A DNA stretch of 7,606 nt from Campylobacteraceae bacterium. Its GTDB lineage: Bacteria; Campylobacterota; Campylobacteria; Campylobacterales; Sulfurovaceae. The stretch is taken from assembly GCA_027031505.1 (NCBI GenBank), contig JALVQH010000016.1, positions 1-7,606 on the forward strand, written 5' to 3'. Each line of letters starts with the position of its first letter. The stretch's first letter is position 1. The notes under the pieces were generated by a model. The model searched no databases. It saw only the letters and a program-made list of their open reading frames with translations, and was not told the DNA's origin. Position numbers and translations under genes: made by a program. Of this stretch, positions 1-6,289 are shown in pieces.

Positions 1-252
1 AACAAACGGACGTTTGAGACAGGTCTGTTTAACATCGAAGACAAATACGGGGTGAAAAAAACGCTGCTGGTGTATCTCGACAGTATCGATACCTATTCGA
101 TGAATATCCTTATCTATGCGTTTTCTGAATCGGTTCATTGGGAAACATGGCTCAGCGTCAAGGAAGATATCCTCAAAAAAATCCTTGCGATCATAGATGC
201 CTCTTCTCTTGAGCTGGCAGTGCCGCAGGAAGAGGTGATGCTGACAATTTAA
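1..252 (+). CDS. MscS-family mechanosensitive ion channel, C-terminal fragment
   Basis: The frame is open from base 1 and ends at a TAA at 250-252, giving 83 visible residues; the upstream part lies outside the window, so the GTG at 52 is only an internal codon. The visible protein resembles the cytoplasmic alpha/beta domain that ends MscS-type channels: a strand with VYLDSIDTYSMNILIYAF, then a W-x-x-W-containing segment followed by a 'vkedil' helix, then a short last strand and an AVPQEEV end (family consensus is close to 'iafP'). Such channels open under membrane tension and release solutes during hypo-osmotic shock. The gene is on the same strand as the efflux operon but is probably separate from it, because a promoter overlaps its stop codon. 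The family call rests on this C-terminal pattern alone; no pore helices are in view. Confidence 0.72.
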   Translation, partial: NKRTFETGLFNIEDKYGVKKTLLVYLDSIDTYSMNILIYAFSESVHWETWLSVKEDILKKILAIIDASSLELAVPQEEVMLTI

Positions 253-270
253 GCTCATTTACCCTACAAT
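241..270 (+). promoter_or_regulatory. Sigma70-type promoter of the efflux operon
   Basis: CTGACA (241-246) and TACAAT (265-270) each match the -35 and -10 consensus at five of six positions and are 18 bases apart. The predicted transcription start falls at about 276-278, inside the palindrome at 276-288. The -35 box lies in the last codons of the upstream channel gene. The boxes are seen directly; promoter activity is inferred. Confidence 0.6.
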
Positions 271-275
271 TTCAT

Positions 276-288
276 TGACCGACGGTCA
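276..288 (+). promoter_or_regulatory. TetR-type operator palindrome
   Basis: TGACCG-A-CGGTCA is a perfect inverted repeat with 6-base arms around one central base. It lies just after the predicted -10 box and 19 bases before the regulator's ATG, the usual place for autorepression by a TetR-family dimer. Binding here would block RNA polymerase at the start site of the whole operon. The palindrome is seen; assigning it to the adjacent regulator is inference from position and family habit. No second copy was noticed elsewhere in the window. Confidence 0.65.
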
Positions 289-307
289 GTCATACAGAAG
301 GAACCCC

Positions 308-907
308 ATGGCCATCGTAGTAAACAAAGACGAAAAACGCCGCAATATCGCCCTGTCGTGTCGGGATCTGTTGTTGGAGCATGGGATACGCAACCTCACC
401 GTTTCGCAGATCGCCCGCACCGCCGGGGTGGGCAAAGGGACGATCTATGAGTACTTCGGAACCAAAGAGGAGATTGTCTTTGCCATCATGGAGACGATCA
501 TCGATGAAGTCTCGCAGAAACTTGAGACGATCGAAGCGCAGTCGGTGACGGCTCGGGAAAAGCTCTTCCGCTTCGGTATGCTCCCCTTCGGGGAAGAGTG
601 TGCCGGCAACTACCTGCAAATCTACCGGGAATTTCTCGGCATATCCCTGATGGATCTCTCCGAGGAGATGATCGCCTTCAGTCAGCGGGTGCGCCGGCGA
701 TTTGAGAGTATGATCGGGCAGATCATGGCAGAAGCCCGGCAGCGCGGCGAACTGCGTGCCGACGGGCCGCTGCCCGTGGGAACGGCCTTGACTTTCTGGG
801 TGGGGCTGGTGGCCGATTCGCGGATGGACGACTTCGATGTCGCCCGCGAATTCGATACATTCCTCGACCTGATCTTCGCACCGACACCTTCAGGAGAAAC
901 TGCATGA
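308..907 (+). CDS. TetR/AcrR-family transcriptional repressor of the efflux operon
   Basis: This is a 199-residue protein, a normal length for the family. Residues 10-56 form the TetR DNA-binding domain: a first helix, then the helix-turn-helix with TVSQIARTAGVGKGTIYEYF (31-50), followed by TKEEI, the typical start of helix 4. The rest is a helical, ligand-binding and dimerisation region that is poorly conserved between members, so the inducer cannot be told. I chose the ATG at 308 because AGAAGGAA at 296-303 is a good ribosome binding site. An in-frame TTG at 275 would add 11 codons but sits at the operator and the predicted transcription start. The stop codon overlaps the ATG of the TolC-family gene (ATGA), so the genes are co-transcribed and probably translationally coupled. 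The likely role is repression of its own operon, relieved by pump substrates. Confidence 0.9.
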   Translation: MAIVVNKDEKRRNIALSCRDLLLEHGIRNLTVSQIARTAGVGKGTIYEYFGTKEEIVFAIMETIIDEVSQKLETIEAQSVTAREKLFRFGMLPFGEECAGNYLQIYREFLGISLMDLSEEMIAFSQRVRRRFESMIGQIMAEARQRGELRADGPLPVGTALTFWVGLVADSRMDDFDVAREFDTFLDLIFAPTPSGETA

Positions 908-2142
908 ACCGTTTATTAGTGATCACCCTCCTCCCTCTCGCACTCACGGCACAGACCGTGAGCCTCAAAACCCTCATCACCCGTGCCGAGCACAACGATC
1001 TCGCCCGTGCCAAGGCGATGAACGTCCGTGCCAAAGCGCGGGAAATCGACGCTGCTGCAAGCGCCTATGCCCCCACCGTGGACATCGGACTCAGCCACCG
1101 GATCACTTCACCCATCACCCGGCAATCCCCCGGCACCACCTCCGCCGCGTTTGTCCGTGCCAGCATGAATCTCTTCGACGGCGGGCGCAGAGGGCACACC
1201 ATCGAAGCCAAACGGTACGAGCATCAGGCAGCGCTCTTCGAGAAGCAGGCGTTCGCCCGCAGCACCGCCCTTAATGTCGTGCGCCAATATTTCACCCTCA
1301 AAAAACTCCGTGCCAACCTCACCGCACTCCGGCAGCGCGCCCATGAACTCCAGGCGCAACTGAAGCGGATCCGCAAGCTCAAAACTGCCGGAATGGCCAC
1401 CGCCTCGATGGTGGAGAAGCTCAAAGCTGCCTACGAAGACAACGCCTACCGGATTGAAAACACCCAACTCGCCATTGAAAGCAGCCGCGAAAATCTCAAA
1501 CTCCTCAGCGGTATCACCCCCCGCCATCTGGCACGCAACTACTTCGTCGAACCCCACCACGTCTCTTTCCGAGTCTTCGAAGCCACCCGCGCCATGCGGG
1601 CGCAGGCCGCCGCCATCGGCAAAAGCGCCGACGCGATCTCCGCGGCTTACAGCCCGCAGGTCAACGCCTCCTACACCTACAGCCGCACCGCATTCAGCGA
1701 TCTGGCTCCGGGTGTCCCCCCGGCTTCGCTCCCCGATCACAGCCACACATTCGAGCTCAATGTCGGGATGCGCCTCTATGACGGGGGTGCCATCGGCCAC
1801 AAGAGCGAAGCGGTGCGGTACCAGAAACTCGCCCTCGAGGCGAAAATCCGCCACGTGATCAAAGAGCAGAAGATGAACTATCGCCTCGCCCGCAAGCGTC
1901 TCCGTGCTCTCCAGACACAGATTCGCAGCGCCCGTGCTGCACTCGCCGCCGCACGCAGCAGCTACCAAGCGGTCAAAAAGCGCTTCGAAGCGGGTGTCGT
2001 CGACAACGTCACCTATCTCGACGCCCTCAGTCAGCGGACGATGGCCGAGGCGCGCTACCAGGCCACCCGCTACGACTACGAGATTGCCAAAGCGGTGTAT
2101 TACTTCTACGCCGGTCAAAACCTCAAAAGGTATCTACGATGA
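904..2142 (+). CDS. TolC-family outer membrane efflux channel protein
   Basis: This 412-residue exported protein should form the trimeric outer-membrane channel and periplasmic tunnel of the pump. Residues 1-16 look like a Sec signal peptide (NRLL, then a hydrophobic run ending LTA-Q). No lipobox cysteine is present, so it is TolC-like and not an acylated OprM/CusC-type channel. The two internal OEP repeats are visible: NLFDGGRRG near residues 89-97 and RLYDGGAIG near 290-298, each followed by a long charged helical stretch with many Ala, Arg and Lys, as expected for the alpha-barrel coiled coils. The protein is shorter than E. coli TolC. The start is set by AGGAG at 892-896, seven bases before the ATG that overlaps the regulator's stop. 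The stop overlaps the adaptor's start in a second ATGA. Confidence 0.92.
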   Translation: MNRLLVITLLPLALTAQTVSLKTLITRAEHNDLARAKAMNVRAKAREIDAAASAYAPTVDIGLSHRITSPITRQSPGTTSAAFVRASMNLFDGGRRGHTIEAKRYEHQAALFEKQAFARSTALNVVRQYFTLKKLRANLTALRQRAHELQAQLKRIRKLKTAGMATASMVEKLKAAYEDNAYRIENTQLAIESSRENLKLLSGITPRHLARNYFVEPHHVSFRVFEATRAMRAQAAAIGKSADAISAAYSPQVNASYTYSRTAFSDLAPGVPPASLPDHSHTFELNVGMRLYDGGAIGHKSEAVRYQKLALEAKIRHVIKEQKMNYRLARKRLRALQTQIRSARAALAAARSSYQAVKKRFEAGVVDNVTYLDALSQRTMAEARYQATRYDYEIAKAVYYFYAGQNLKRYLR

Positions 2143-2852
2143 AACGCATGATCTTTACCCTCCTCTTCCTCGTTGCCGGTCTCGAAGCCGGTGACGTCTA
2201 CGCGACCTTCACGGTTCAGGCTCGCCAGAGTGCCAACCTCGCCTTCAACGCCAACGGCGTCGTCAGCCATGTCTACGTCGATACCGGAGGCACTGTCCAC
2301 AAAGGGCAGGTGCTTGCTACGCTGCGCAGCGACGATATCCGGGCCGCCCTCGAGATCGCCCGTGTCGCCCTGAAGTATGCGCAAAAGGATTACGATCGGA
2401 TGCAGGCGGTGCGTGACGTGACCGACCAGGCCAAACTTGACGGCGTCCAATTCCGTCTCGAGAATGCCAGAGCCCAGGTGGCGTACAAACAGGCACTGCT
2501 CGATAAGACGATCCTCAAAGCCCCTTTCGACGGCACCATTGTTGCCCGCAGCCTTGAGATCGGCGACACCTTTACCGCCATGCGCCCCGTGGCAGTTTAC
2601 CGCCTCGAGAGTACCCATGAGCGCACACTGATCCTCTCGTTTGACCAGAAATACTGGAGAGCGGTCAAGCCGGGTCTGAAGTTCACCTACACTCTCGACG
2701 GTGACCCCACCCCACGCACCGGCACCATCACCAGGGTCTACCCCACCGCCAACGCCCAGAATCGCAAGATGCAGGCCGAAGTAGCTGCACAGGATATCCC
2801 CTCCGGACTTTTCGGTGAAGGCAAGATCCTCCTGCCTGATACGCACGAATAA
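2139..2852 (+). CDS. Efflux periplasmic adaptor subunit (HlyD/MFP family), short form
   Basis: This is the membrane fusion protein expected to join the inner-membrane permease to the TolC-family channel. Residues 1-17 resemble a signal peptide (MKRM, then a hydrophobic run ending GLEA-G) without a lipobox cysteine. A lipoyl/biotinyl-like half follows at about 37-62 (GVVSHVYVDTGGTVHKGQVL), then a short alpha-helical hairpin at about 65-123. The second lipoyl half contains the classic APFDG motif at 128-132, and the remainder fits the beta-barrel domain ending at GLFGEGKILLP. At 237 residues it is much shorter than the usual 350-400, with a short hairpin and little or no membrane-proximal domain. 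The frame is intact at both ends and flanked by matching operon genes, so this looks like a natural compact adaptor. AAAGG about nine bases before the ATG serves as ribosome binding site. Confidence 0.9.
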   Translation: MKRMIFTLLFLVAGLEAGDVYATFTVQARQSANLAFNANGVVSHVYVDTGGTVHKGQVLATLRSDDIRAALEIARVALKYAQKDYDRMQAVRDVTDQAKLDGVQFRLENARAQVAYKQALLDKTILKAPFDGTIVARSLEIGDTFTAMRPVAVYRLESTHERTLILSFDQKYWRAVKPGLKFTYTLDGDPTPRTGTITRVYPTANAQNRKMQAEVAAQDIPSGLFGEGKILLPDTHE

Positions 2853-2854
2853 GC

Positions 2855-2859
2855 AAGGG
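2855..2859 (+). promoter_or_regulatory. Ribosome binding site of the RND permease gene
   Basis: AAGGG lies seven bases before the ATG at 2867, inside the 14-base gap after the adaptor's stop. It supports this start, which also gives the usual RND N-terminus (cytoplasmic helix ending INRPIAT, then the first membrane segment). Confidence 0.5.
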
Positions 2860-2866
2860 CTACCCA

Positions 2867-5800
2867 ATGTATACATTAGCGATCAACCGACCCATCGCCA
2901 CCCTGATGTACATGGTGACGCTGGTGTTCTTCGGCTTCATGAGCTTCCGGACGATGCCCTCGGCACTCTTCCCCAAAGTGGACTTCCCGATGGTCACCGT
3001 CGTCACTGCCTACCCCGGCGCTGAATCCTCCACGATCGAATCACAGGTGACTGACACAATCGAAGAAGCGATCTCCCGGATCGGCGGGGTGGAGATGATC
3101 AGCTCAACCAGCAGCGAAAACACCAGCGTCATCCTGATCAAGTTTTCGATGGAGCGCGACATCGACGAAGCGGCCAACGACGTGCGCGACAAAGTCTCCG
3201 CGGTGCGCCTGCCCCGCAATGCCCGCAAACCCCTCATCAGCAAACTCGACGTCGGGGGCGGCTCGGTGGTCAACGTCTTCCTTACCGCCCAAAAAGACAC
3301 CCTCAAAAACCTCATGCTCTTCGTCGACCAGAAAGCCAAACCGGCTCTGCAGAAACTCATCGGCGTGGGATCGGTGGGGGTGATCGGCTACCGCGATCGG
3401 GAAATCCGCATCTTCCCCGACATGGCCAAACTCAACCAATACGGCATCACCATCCGGGAACTCAACGACATCATCGCCCACGAAAACGTCAAGATCGGCG
3501 GCGGCAAGCTCATCGCATCCGCCAAAGAATTCGCCCTCAAGACCCGTGCGGATGCTACCACCATCGACGCCCTGCGTGACATTGTCGTCCGCGACGGGAT
3601 CAAACTCCGTGATGTCGCCCGCGTCATTGACGGCCTCAGCGACCCGGTGAGTTACGCTTCGTACAACGGTACCGAGGGGGTGATGCTCGAGATCAGGAAG
3701 ATCTCTGATGCCAACACCCTCGACGTGATCCAGCGGGTCAAGGAGAACCTCCCCGAACTCAAGAGCGTTGCCGGAGATCGTTTCGGAGTGGCGTTGCTGC
3801 AGGACACCTCCCCCTTCATCATCAAATCGCTCGAGAGTGTCGAATTCGACCTCGCTTACGGCGCCCTGCTGGCTGTCCTCATCATCCTCGGCTTCCTCCG
3901 CAACGGCACCATTACACTGGTTTCCGCCCTCTCCCTTCCCACCTCGGTGCTCGGCACTGTCGCCCTGATGAACTACATGGACTACGACCTCAACAAATCG
4001 ACCCTCATCGCCCTCACGCTGGCGATCGGGATCATCATCGATGATGCCATCGTCGTCATTGAAAACATTTACAAAAAGATGGAAGCGGGCCTCCCCGCCT
4101 TCCGCGCCGCCGTCGAGGGGACACGCGAAATGGCCTTCCCCGTCGTGGCGATCTCGGCGATGCTGCTGGCGGTCTTCCTCCCTGTCTCCAACATGAGCGG
4201 GATCGTCGGGCAGTTTTTCAAAGCCTTCGGAATGACGATCGCCTTCGCCGTCATCATCTCCTACACGGTGGTGATGACCTTTATCCCCAGCCTCAGCGCA
4301 CGGGTGCTGCGCAAGGACGAGAGCCGGTTCTACACCATCACCGAACCGATCTTCCGCGCCATCGACCGGGTGTTTGTGGCGACCCTGCGCACCGCACTGC
4401 GCTTCAAATGGCTCACCCTCCTCCTTGCGCTCGGTTCGATGGTCTGGAGTGTGACCCTCTTCCCCGGGATCGGGATGGATTTCATCCCCAAAGAGGACAA
4501 ATCGGAGTTTGATATCAAGATGCAGTCGCAGCCGGGGATTTCACTCAAAGCGATGATCCGTGAAGCGAAAAAAGTCGAAGCGATGGTCAAGCAGGATCCC
4601 AACGTCGAATCGACCACCCTCAGCGTAGCCTACAACAACACCCACGAAAAGCACAAAGCCAAAATCTACGTCCATCTCATCCCCAAAGAGAAGCGGAAGC
4701 TCAATCAGGAAGTGATCATCCAGAACTTCCGCAAAAAGCTCGAGCCGTTCCAGAGCAAGGATATGTTCATCACTGCCGCGGCGATCCCCAACATCAAGGG
4801 TGCAGGCGTCACCGTCCCCTACCAGGTCGTCCTGACTTCCGATTCGTTTGAGGATCTGCGGATTGCGGAGAAGAACCTCACCGCTTACCTTGCAAAAAAG
4901 AAAGGCTTTGTCGACATCGACAGCAACCTCGAACCCGGCAAACCTCAGATCGATATCGTCATCAATCGCACCGCCGCAAGGCGTCTGGGGATCAGTGCCG
5001 CCCAGATCGCCCAGGCGATCGCTGTGGCTTTTTCGAGTGACATCGAAATCTCCCACTTCGAGGAGAAAGGGAAACAGTTCAATATCACCCTCCGCCTCGA
5101 CGATGCCCACCGCACCCGCATCGACGACATCAAACGGATCCAGCTGCGTGCCCGCAACGGCCAGCCGGTGTATCTCGACGGGCTGGTGTCGTTCAAACAG
5201 GTGTCATCCCTCTCGTCAATCTTTCACTTCAACCGTCAACGTCAGGTGACAGTCTATGCCGACCTCTTCGGCCTCGATCTCGGCGGTGCCGTCGATTACA
5301 CGAAAAAAGGGATCGACAAACTCCTCCCCCCCGGTGTCCACTACACATTCACCGGCTTTGCTGATGAGATGGTCAAGACCGCCAACGCCTTCGGGATGGC
5401 GGTCAAACTCTCGATCGTCCTGATGTTTATCATCCTCGCGATCCTCTATGAATCGCTCATCCAGCCGATCATCATCATGATGGCGCTGCCGATGAGCATC
5501 ATGGGGGTGATGATCGCCTTGTATCTCACCGGATACCACTTCAGCCTTTTCGTCATGATCGGCTTCATCCTCCTGATGGGGATGGTGGGCAAAAACGCCG
5601 TCCTCCTCGTTGACTTCGCCAACGAAGCTGTGGCCAAAGGGAAAGCGGTCAACGACGCCCTCATCGAAGCGGGCGAAAAACGGCTCCGACCTATCCTGAT
5701 GACCACGATTGCGATGGTTTTTGCGATGCTGCCACTGGCCATCAGCCACGGCTTTGGCGCCGAATCCAAGGCTCCCATGGCCGTCGCCGTCATCGGAGGA

Positions 5801-5914
5801 CTCCTCAGTTCGATGTTTTTGACGCTGCTGGTTGTTCCGGTGATTTACCGTCTGATTTACCCGATCGACCGGTGGATGCGGAAGTGGTATGAGGGAACTG
5901 TAGACGAAAATTAG
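2867..5914 (+). CDS. RND multidrug efflux permease (HAE1/AcrB type)
   Basis: This 1015-residue inner-membrane proton/substrate antiporter is close to the family's usual 1020-1050 residues. Features in order: NRPIAT before membrane segment 1 (about 10-28); a first large periplasmic loop (about 30-325); segments 2-6 (from about 331); GIIIDDAIVVIENI, whose Asp392-Asp393 pair corresponds to the AcrB proton-relay Asp407/Asp408; segment 7 near 512-533 followed by GMDFIPKEDKSEF; a second periplasmic loop; and segments 8-12 from about 845. Lys909 in MVGKNAVLLVDFAN matches AcrB Lys940. The acidic pair and lysine place it with drug/hydrophobic-compound pumps, not CusA-type metal pumps. Substrates cannot be read from the sequence. 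It ends the operon with the regulator, channel and adaptor. Its TAG stop is the first phase of a heptamer repeat array. No clear intrinsic terminator follows directly. Confidence 0.95.
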   Translation: MYTLAINRPIATLMYMVTLVFFGFMSFRTMPSALFPKVDFPMVTVVTAYPGAESSTIESQVTDTIEEAISRIGGVEMISSTSSENTSVILIKFSMERDIDEAANDVRDKVSAVRLPRNARKPLISKLDVGGGSVVNVFLTAQKDTLKNLMLFVDQKAKPALQKLIGVGSVGVIGYRDREIRIFPDMAKLNQYGITIRELNDIIAHENVKIGGGKLIASAKEFALKTRADATTIDALRDIVVRDGIKLRDVARVIDGLSDPVSYASYNGTEGVMLEIRKISDANTLDVIQRVKENLPELKSVAGDRFGVALLQDTSPFIIKSLESVEFDLAYGALLAVLIILGFLRNGTITLVSALSLPTSVLGTVALMNYMDYDLNKSTLIALTLAIGIIIDDAIVVIENIYKKMEAGLPAFRAAVEGTREMAFPVVAISAMLLAVFLPVSNMSGIVGQFFKAFGMTIAFAVIISYTVVMTFIPSLSARVLRKDESRFYTITEPIFRAIDRVFVATLRTALRFKWLTLLLALGSMVWSVTLFPGIGMDFIPKEDKSEFDIKMQSQPGISLKAMIREAKKVEAMVKQDPNVESTTLSVAYNNTHEKHKAKIYVHLIPKEKRKLNQEVIIQNFRKKLEPFQSKDMFITAAAIPNIKGAGVTVPYQVVLTSDSFEDLRIAEKNLTAYLAKKKGFVDIDSNLEPGKPQIDIVINRTAARRLGISAAQIAQAIAVAFSSDIEISHFEEKGKQFNITLRLDDAHRTRIDDIKRIQLRARNGQPVYLDGLVSFKQVSSLSSIFHFNRQRQVTVYADLFGLDLGGAVDYTKKGIDKLLPPGVHYTFTGFADEMVKTANAFGMAVKLSIVLMFIILAILYESLIQPIIIMMALPMSIMGVMIALYLTGYHFSLFVMIGFILLMGMVGKNAVLLVDFANEAVAKGKAVNDALIEAGEKRLRPILMTTIAMVFAMLPLAISHGFGAESKAPMAVAVIGGLLSSMFLTLLVVPVIYRLIYPIDRWMRKWYEGTVDEN

Positions 5915-5969
5915 GAATCAGGAATTAGGAATTAGAAGGTAGTGGGTAGTGGGTAGTGGGTAGTGGGTA
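5914..5969 (+). repeat. Heptanucleotide tandem array (eight units)
   Basis: Eight in-phase 7-base units follow one another: GGAATCA, GGAATTA twice, GAAGGTA, then GTGGGTA four times. Read one step over, each unit is NNNNTAG (one CAG), and the permease stop codon at 5912-5914 is itself the first TAG of the series. Heptamer arrays of this style are known from cyanobacteria as short tandemly repeated repetitive sequences; the comparison is by form only. The gradual change from an AT-rich to a G-rich unit suggests spread by slippage with drift. Confidence 0.8.
5944..5967 (+). other. Potential G-quadruplex motif
   Basis: Four GGG runs (5944-5946, 5951-5953, 5958-5960, 5965-5967) are separated by three identical TAGT loops, satisfying the standard G3-N1-7 pattern. 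The G-rich strand is the coding strand, so the structure could form in the 3' end of the efflux mRNA or in the non-template DNA. It is a by-product of the last four heptamer units; folding is inferred. Confidence 0.6.
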
Positions 5970-6022
5970 GAAAATTGGCATAGTTTTTCTTAGGATGGTC
6001 TTAGTTCTTTGAGAGTTCGTAT

Positions 6023-6136
6023 TTGCATATTTTTGGTTATGGATTCAGCACACATCATTGAATTAGGAGTAGGGACTTCAGTCCCGTTGTGCAGGACTGA
6101 AGTCCTGCCTCCAAAAATGAATACAAAAATATGCAA
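6023..6136. repeat. Perfect 13-base inverted repeat enclosing the first REP-like pair
   Basis: TTGCATATTTTTG at 6023-6035 is matched exactly in reverse complement at 6124-6136. The enclosed 88 bases contain the inverted palindrome pair at 6066-6112, so the structure is nested: outer 13-base arms, inner 19-base imperfect arms. It could be a small non-autonomous mobile element of about 114 bases with terminal inverted repeats, or one long imperfect hairpin. I see no convincing target-site duplication in the flanks. Confidence 0.55.
6066..6112. repeat. REP-like palindrome pair 1/2 in inverted arrangement
   Basis: Unit 1 is GGGACT-TC-AGTCCC (6072-6085). Unit 2 is GCAGGACT-GA-AGTCCTGC (6091-6108), a perfect palindrome with 8-base arms. 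Their cores are reverse complements, so the pair forms an imperfect inverted repeat running from GGAG at 6066-6069 to CTCC at 6109-6112. GGAG/GTAG just 5' of the stem is the tetranucleotide that characterises REP elements mobilised by RAYT (REP-associated tyrosine) transposases, and paired inverted units match the BIME arrangement. No transposase gene is in the window; the REP assignment is by form. Confidence 0.65.
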
Positions 6137-6155
6137 CAAACTGCGTCACCACTCC

Positions 6156-6229
6156 GGAAGTGGAGACTTCAGTCCCACCCCGACGTTCATGAAAGTGGCA
6201 CCCAATGTGGGGCTGAAGCCTCCACTTCC
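6156..6229. repeat. REP-like palindrome pair 3/4 in inverted arrangement
   Basis: The arms at 6156-6178 and 6207-6229 are each 23 bases and match in reverse complement at 21 positions, with a 28-base spacer that contains the palindrome TTCATGAA (6186-6193). Unit 3 contains GACT-TC-AGTC and unit 4 contains GGCT-GA-AGCC. The two differences between the arms fall at partner positions within each unit and keep each small palindrome intact. GGAG again sits at the base of the stem. Same family as the pair at 6066-6112 and the single copy at 6682. Confidence 0.65.
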
Positions 6230-6245
6230 ACAAAAAACAAAACGC

Positions 6246-6273
6246 AACACATAACACGTAACACTTAACACGC
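6246..6273 (+). repeat. Second heptanucleotide tandem array (four units)
   Basis: AACACAT, AACACGT, AACACTT and AACACGC follow in perfect 7-base register directly before the A-rich tract and ribosome binding site of the SMR gene. The unit differs from the array at 5914-5969 but has the same period. It lies in the presumed 5' leader of the SMR transcript and leaves it poor in G. Confidence 0.65.
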
Positions 6274-6278
6274 AAAAA

Positions 6279-6283
6279 AGGAG
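6279..6283 (+). promoter_or_regulatory. Ribosome binding site of the SMR gene
   Basis: AGGAG six bases before the ATG at 6290, preceded by an A tract; a strong site that fixes the start. Confidence 0.7.
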
Positions 6284-6289
6284 CCCAAA

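Larger units (their letters stand above)
5970..6289. other. Gene-free repeat-rich spacer between the two efflux loci
   Basis: I see no credible gene in this stretch. It is more AT-rich than the operon and holds a 13-base inverted repeat, two pairs of REP-like palindromes and a second heptamer array (listed separately). An open frame from a TTG at 6009 to 6254 has no good ribosome binding site and simply translates the palindromes. A TCTTAG direct repeat (5989-5994 and 5999-6004) is probably chance. No promoter for the SMR gene stands out with both boxes at acceptable spacing. Confidence 0.6.

Noticed and set aside
275..307. TTG at 275 as start of the TetR regulator
   Set aside because: It overlaps the operator palindrome and the predicted transcription start, has no ribosome binding site, and adds residues unlike the family; the ATG at 308 has AGAAGGAA upstream.
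1108..2118. Long minus-strand open frame of 336 codons
   Set aside because: It lies fully antisense to the TolC-family gene, shows no family features, and follows from high GC and codon bias in the real gene.
2115..2876. Minus-strand open frame of 253 codons
   Set aside because: Antisense to the adaptor gene, which has clear signal peptide, lipoyl and APFDG features.
6009..6040. Promoter for the SMR gene (TTGAGA with GGTTAT)
   Set aside because: The spacing is about 20 bases and the -10 match is poor, so I do not annotate it.
6066..6229. CRISPR array
   Set aside because: The repeats are inverted pairs with unequal spacing, not direct repeats with regular spacers, and no cas gene is present.
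6009..6254. 81-codon open frame in the repeat spacer
   Set aside because: It begins with TTG without a ribosome binding site and its peptide is mostly the translation of the REP-like palindromes.
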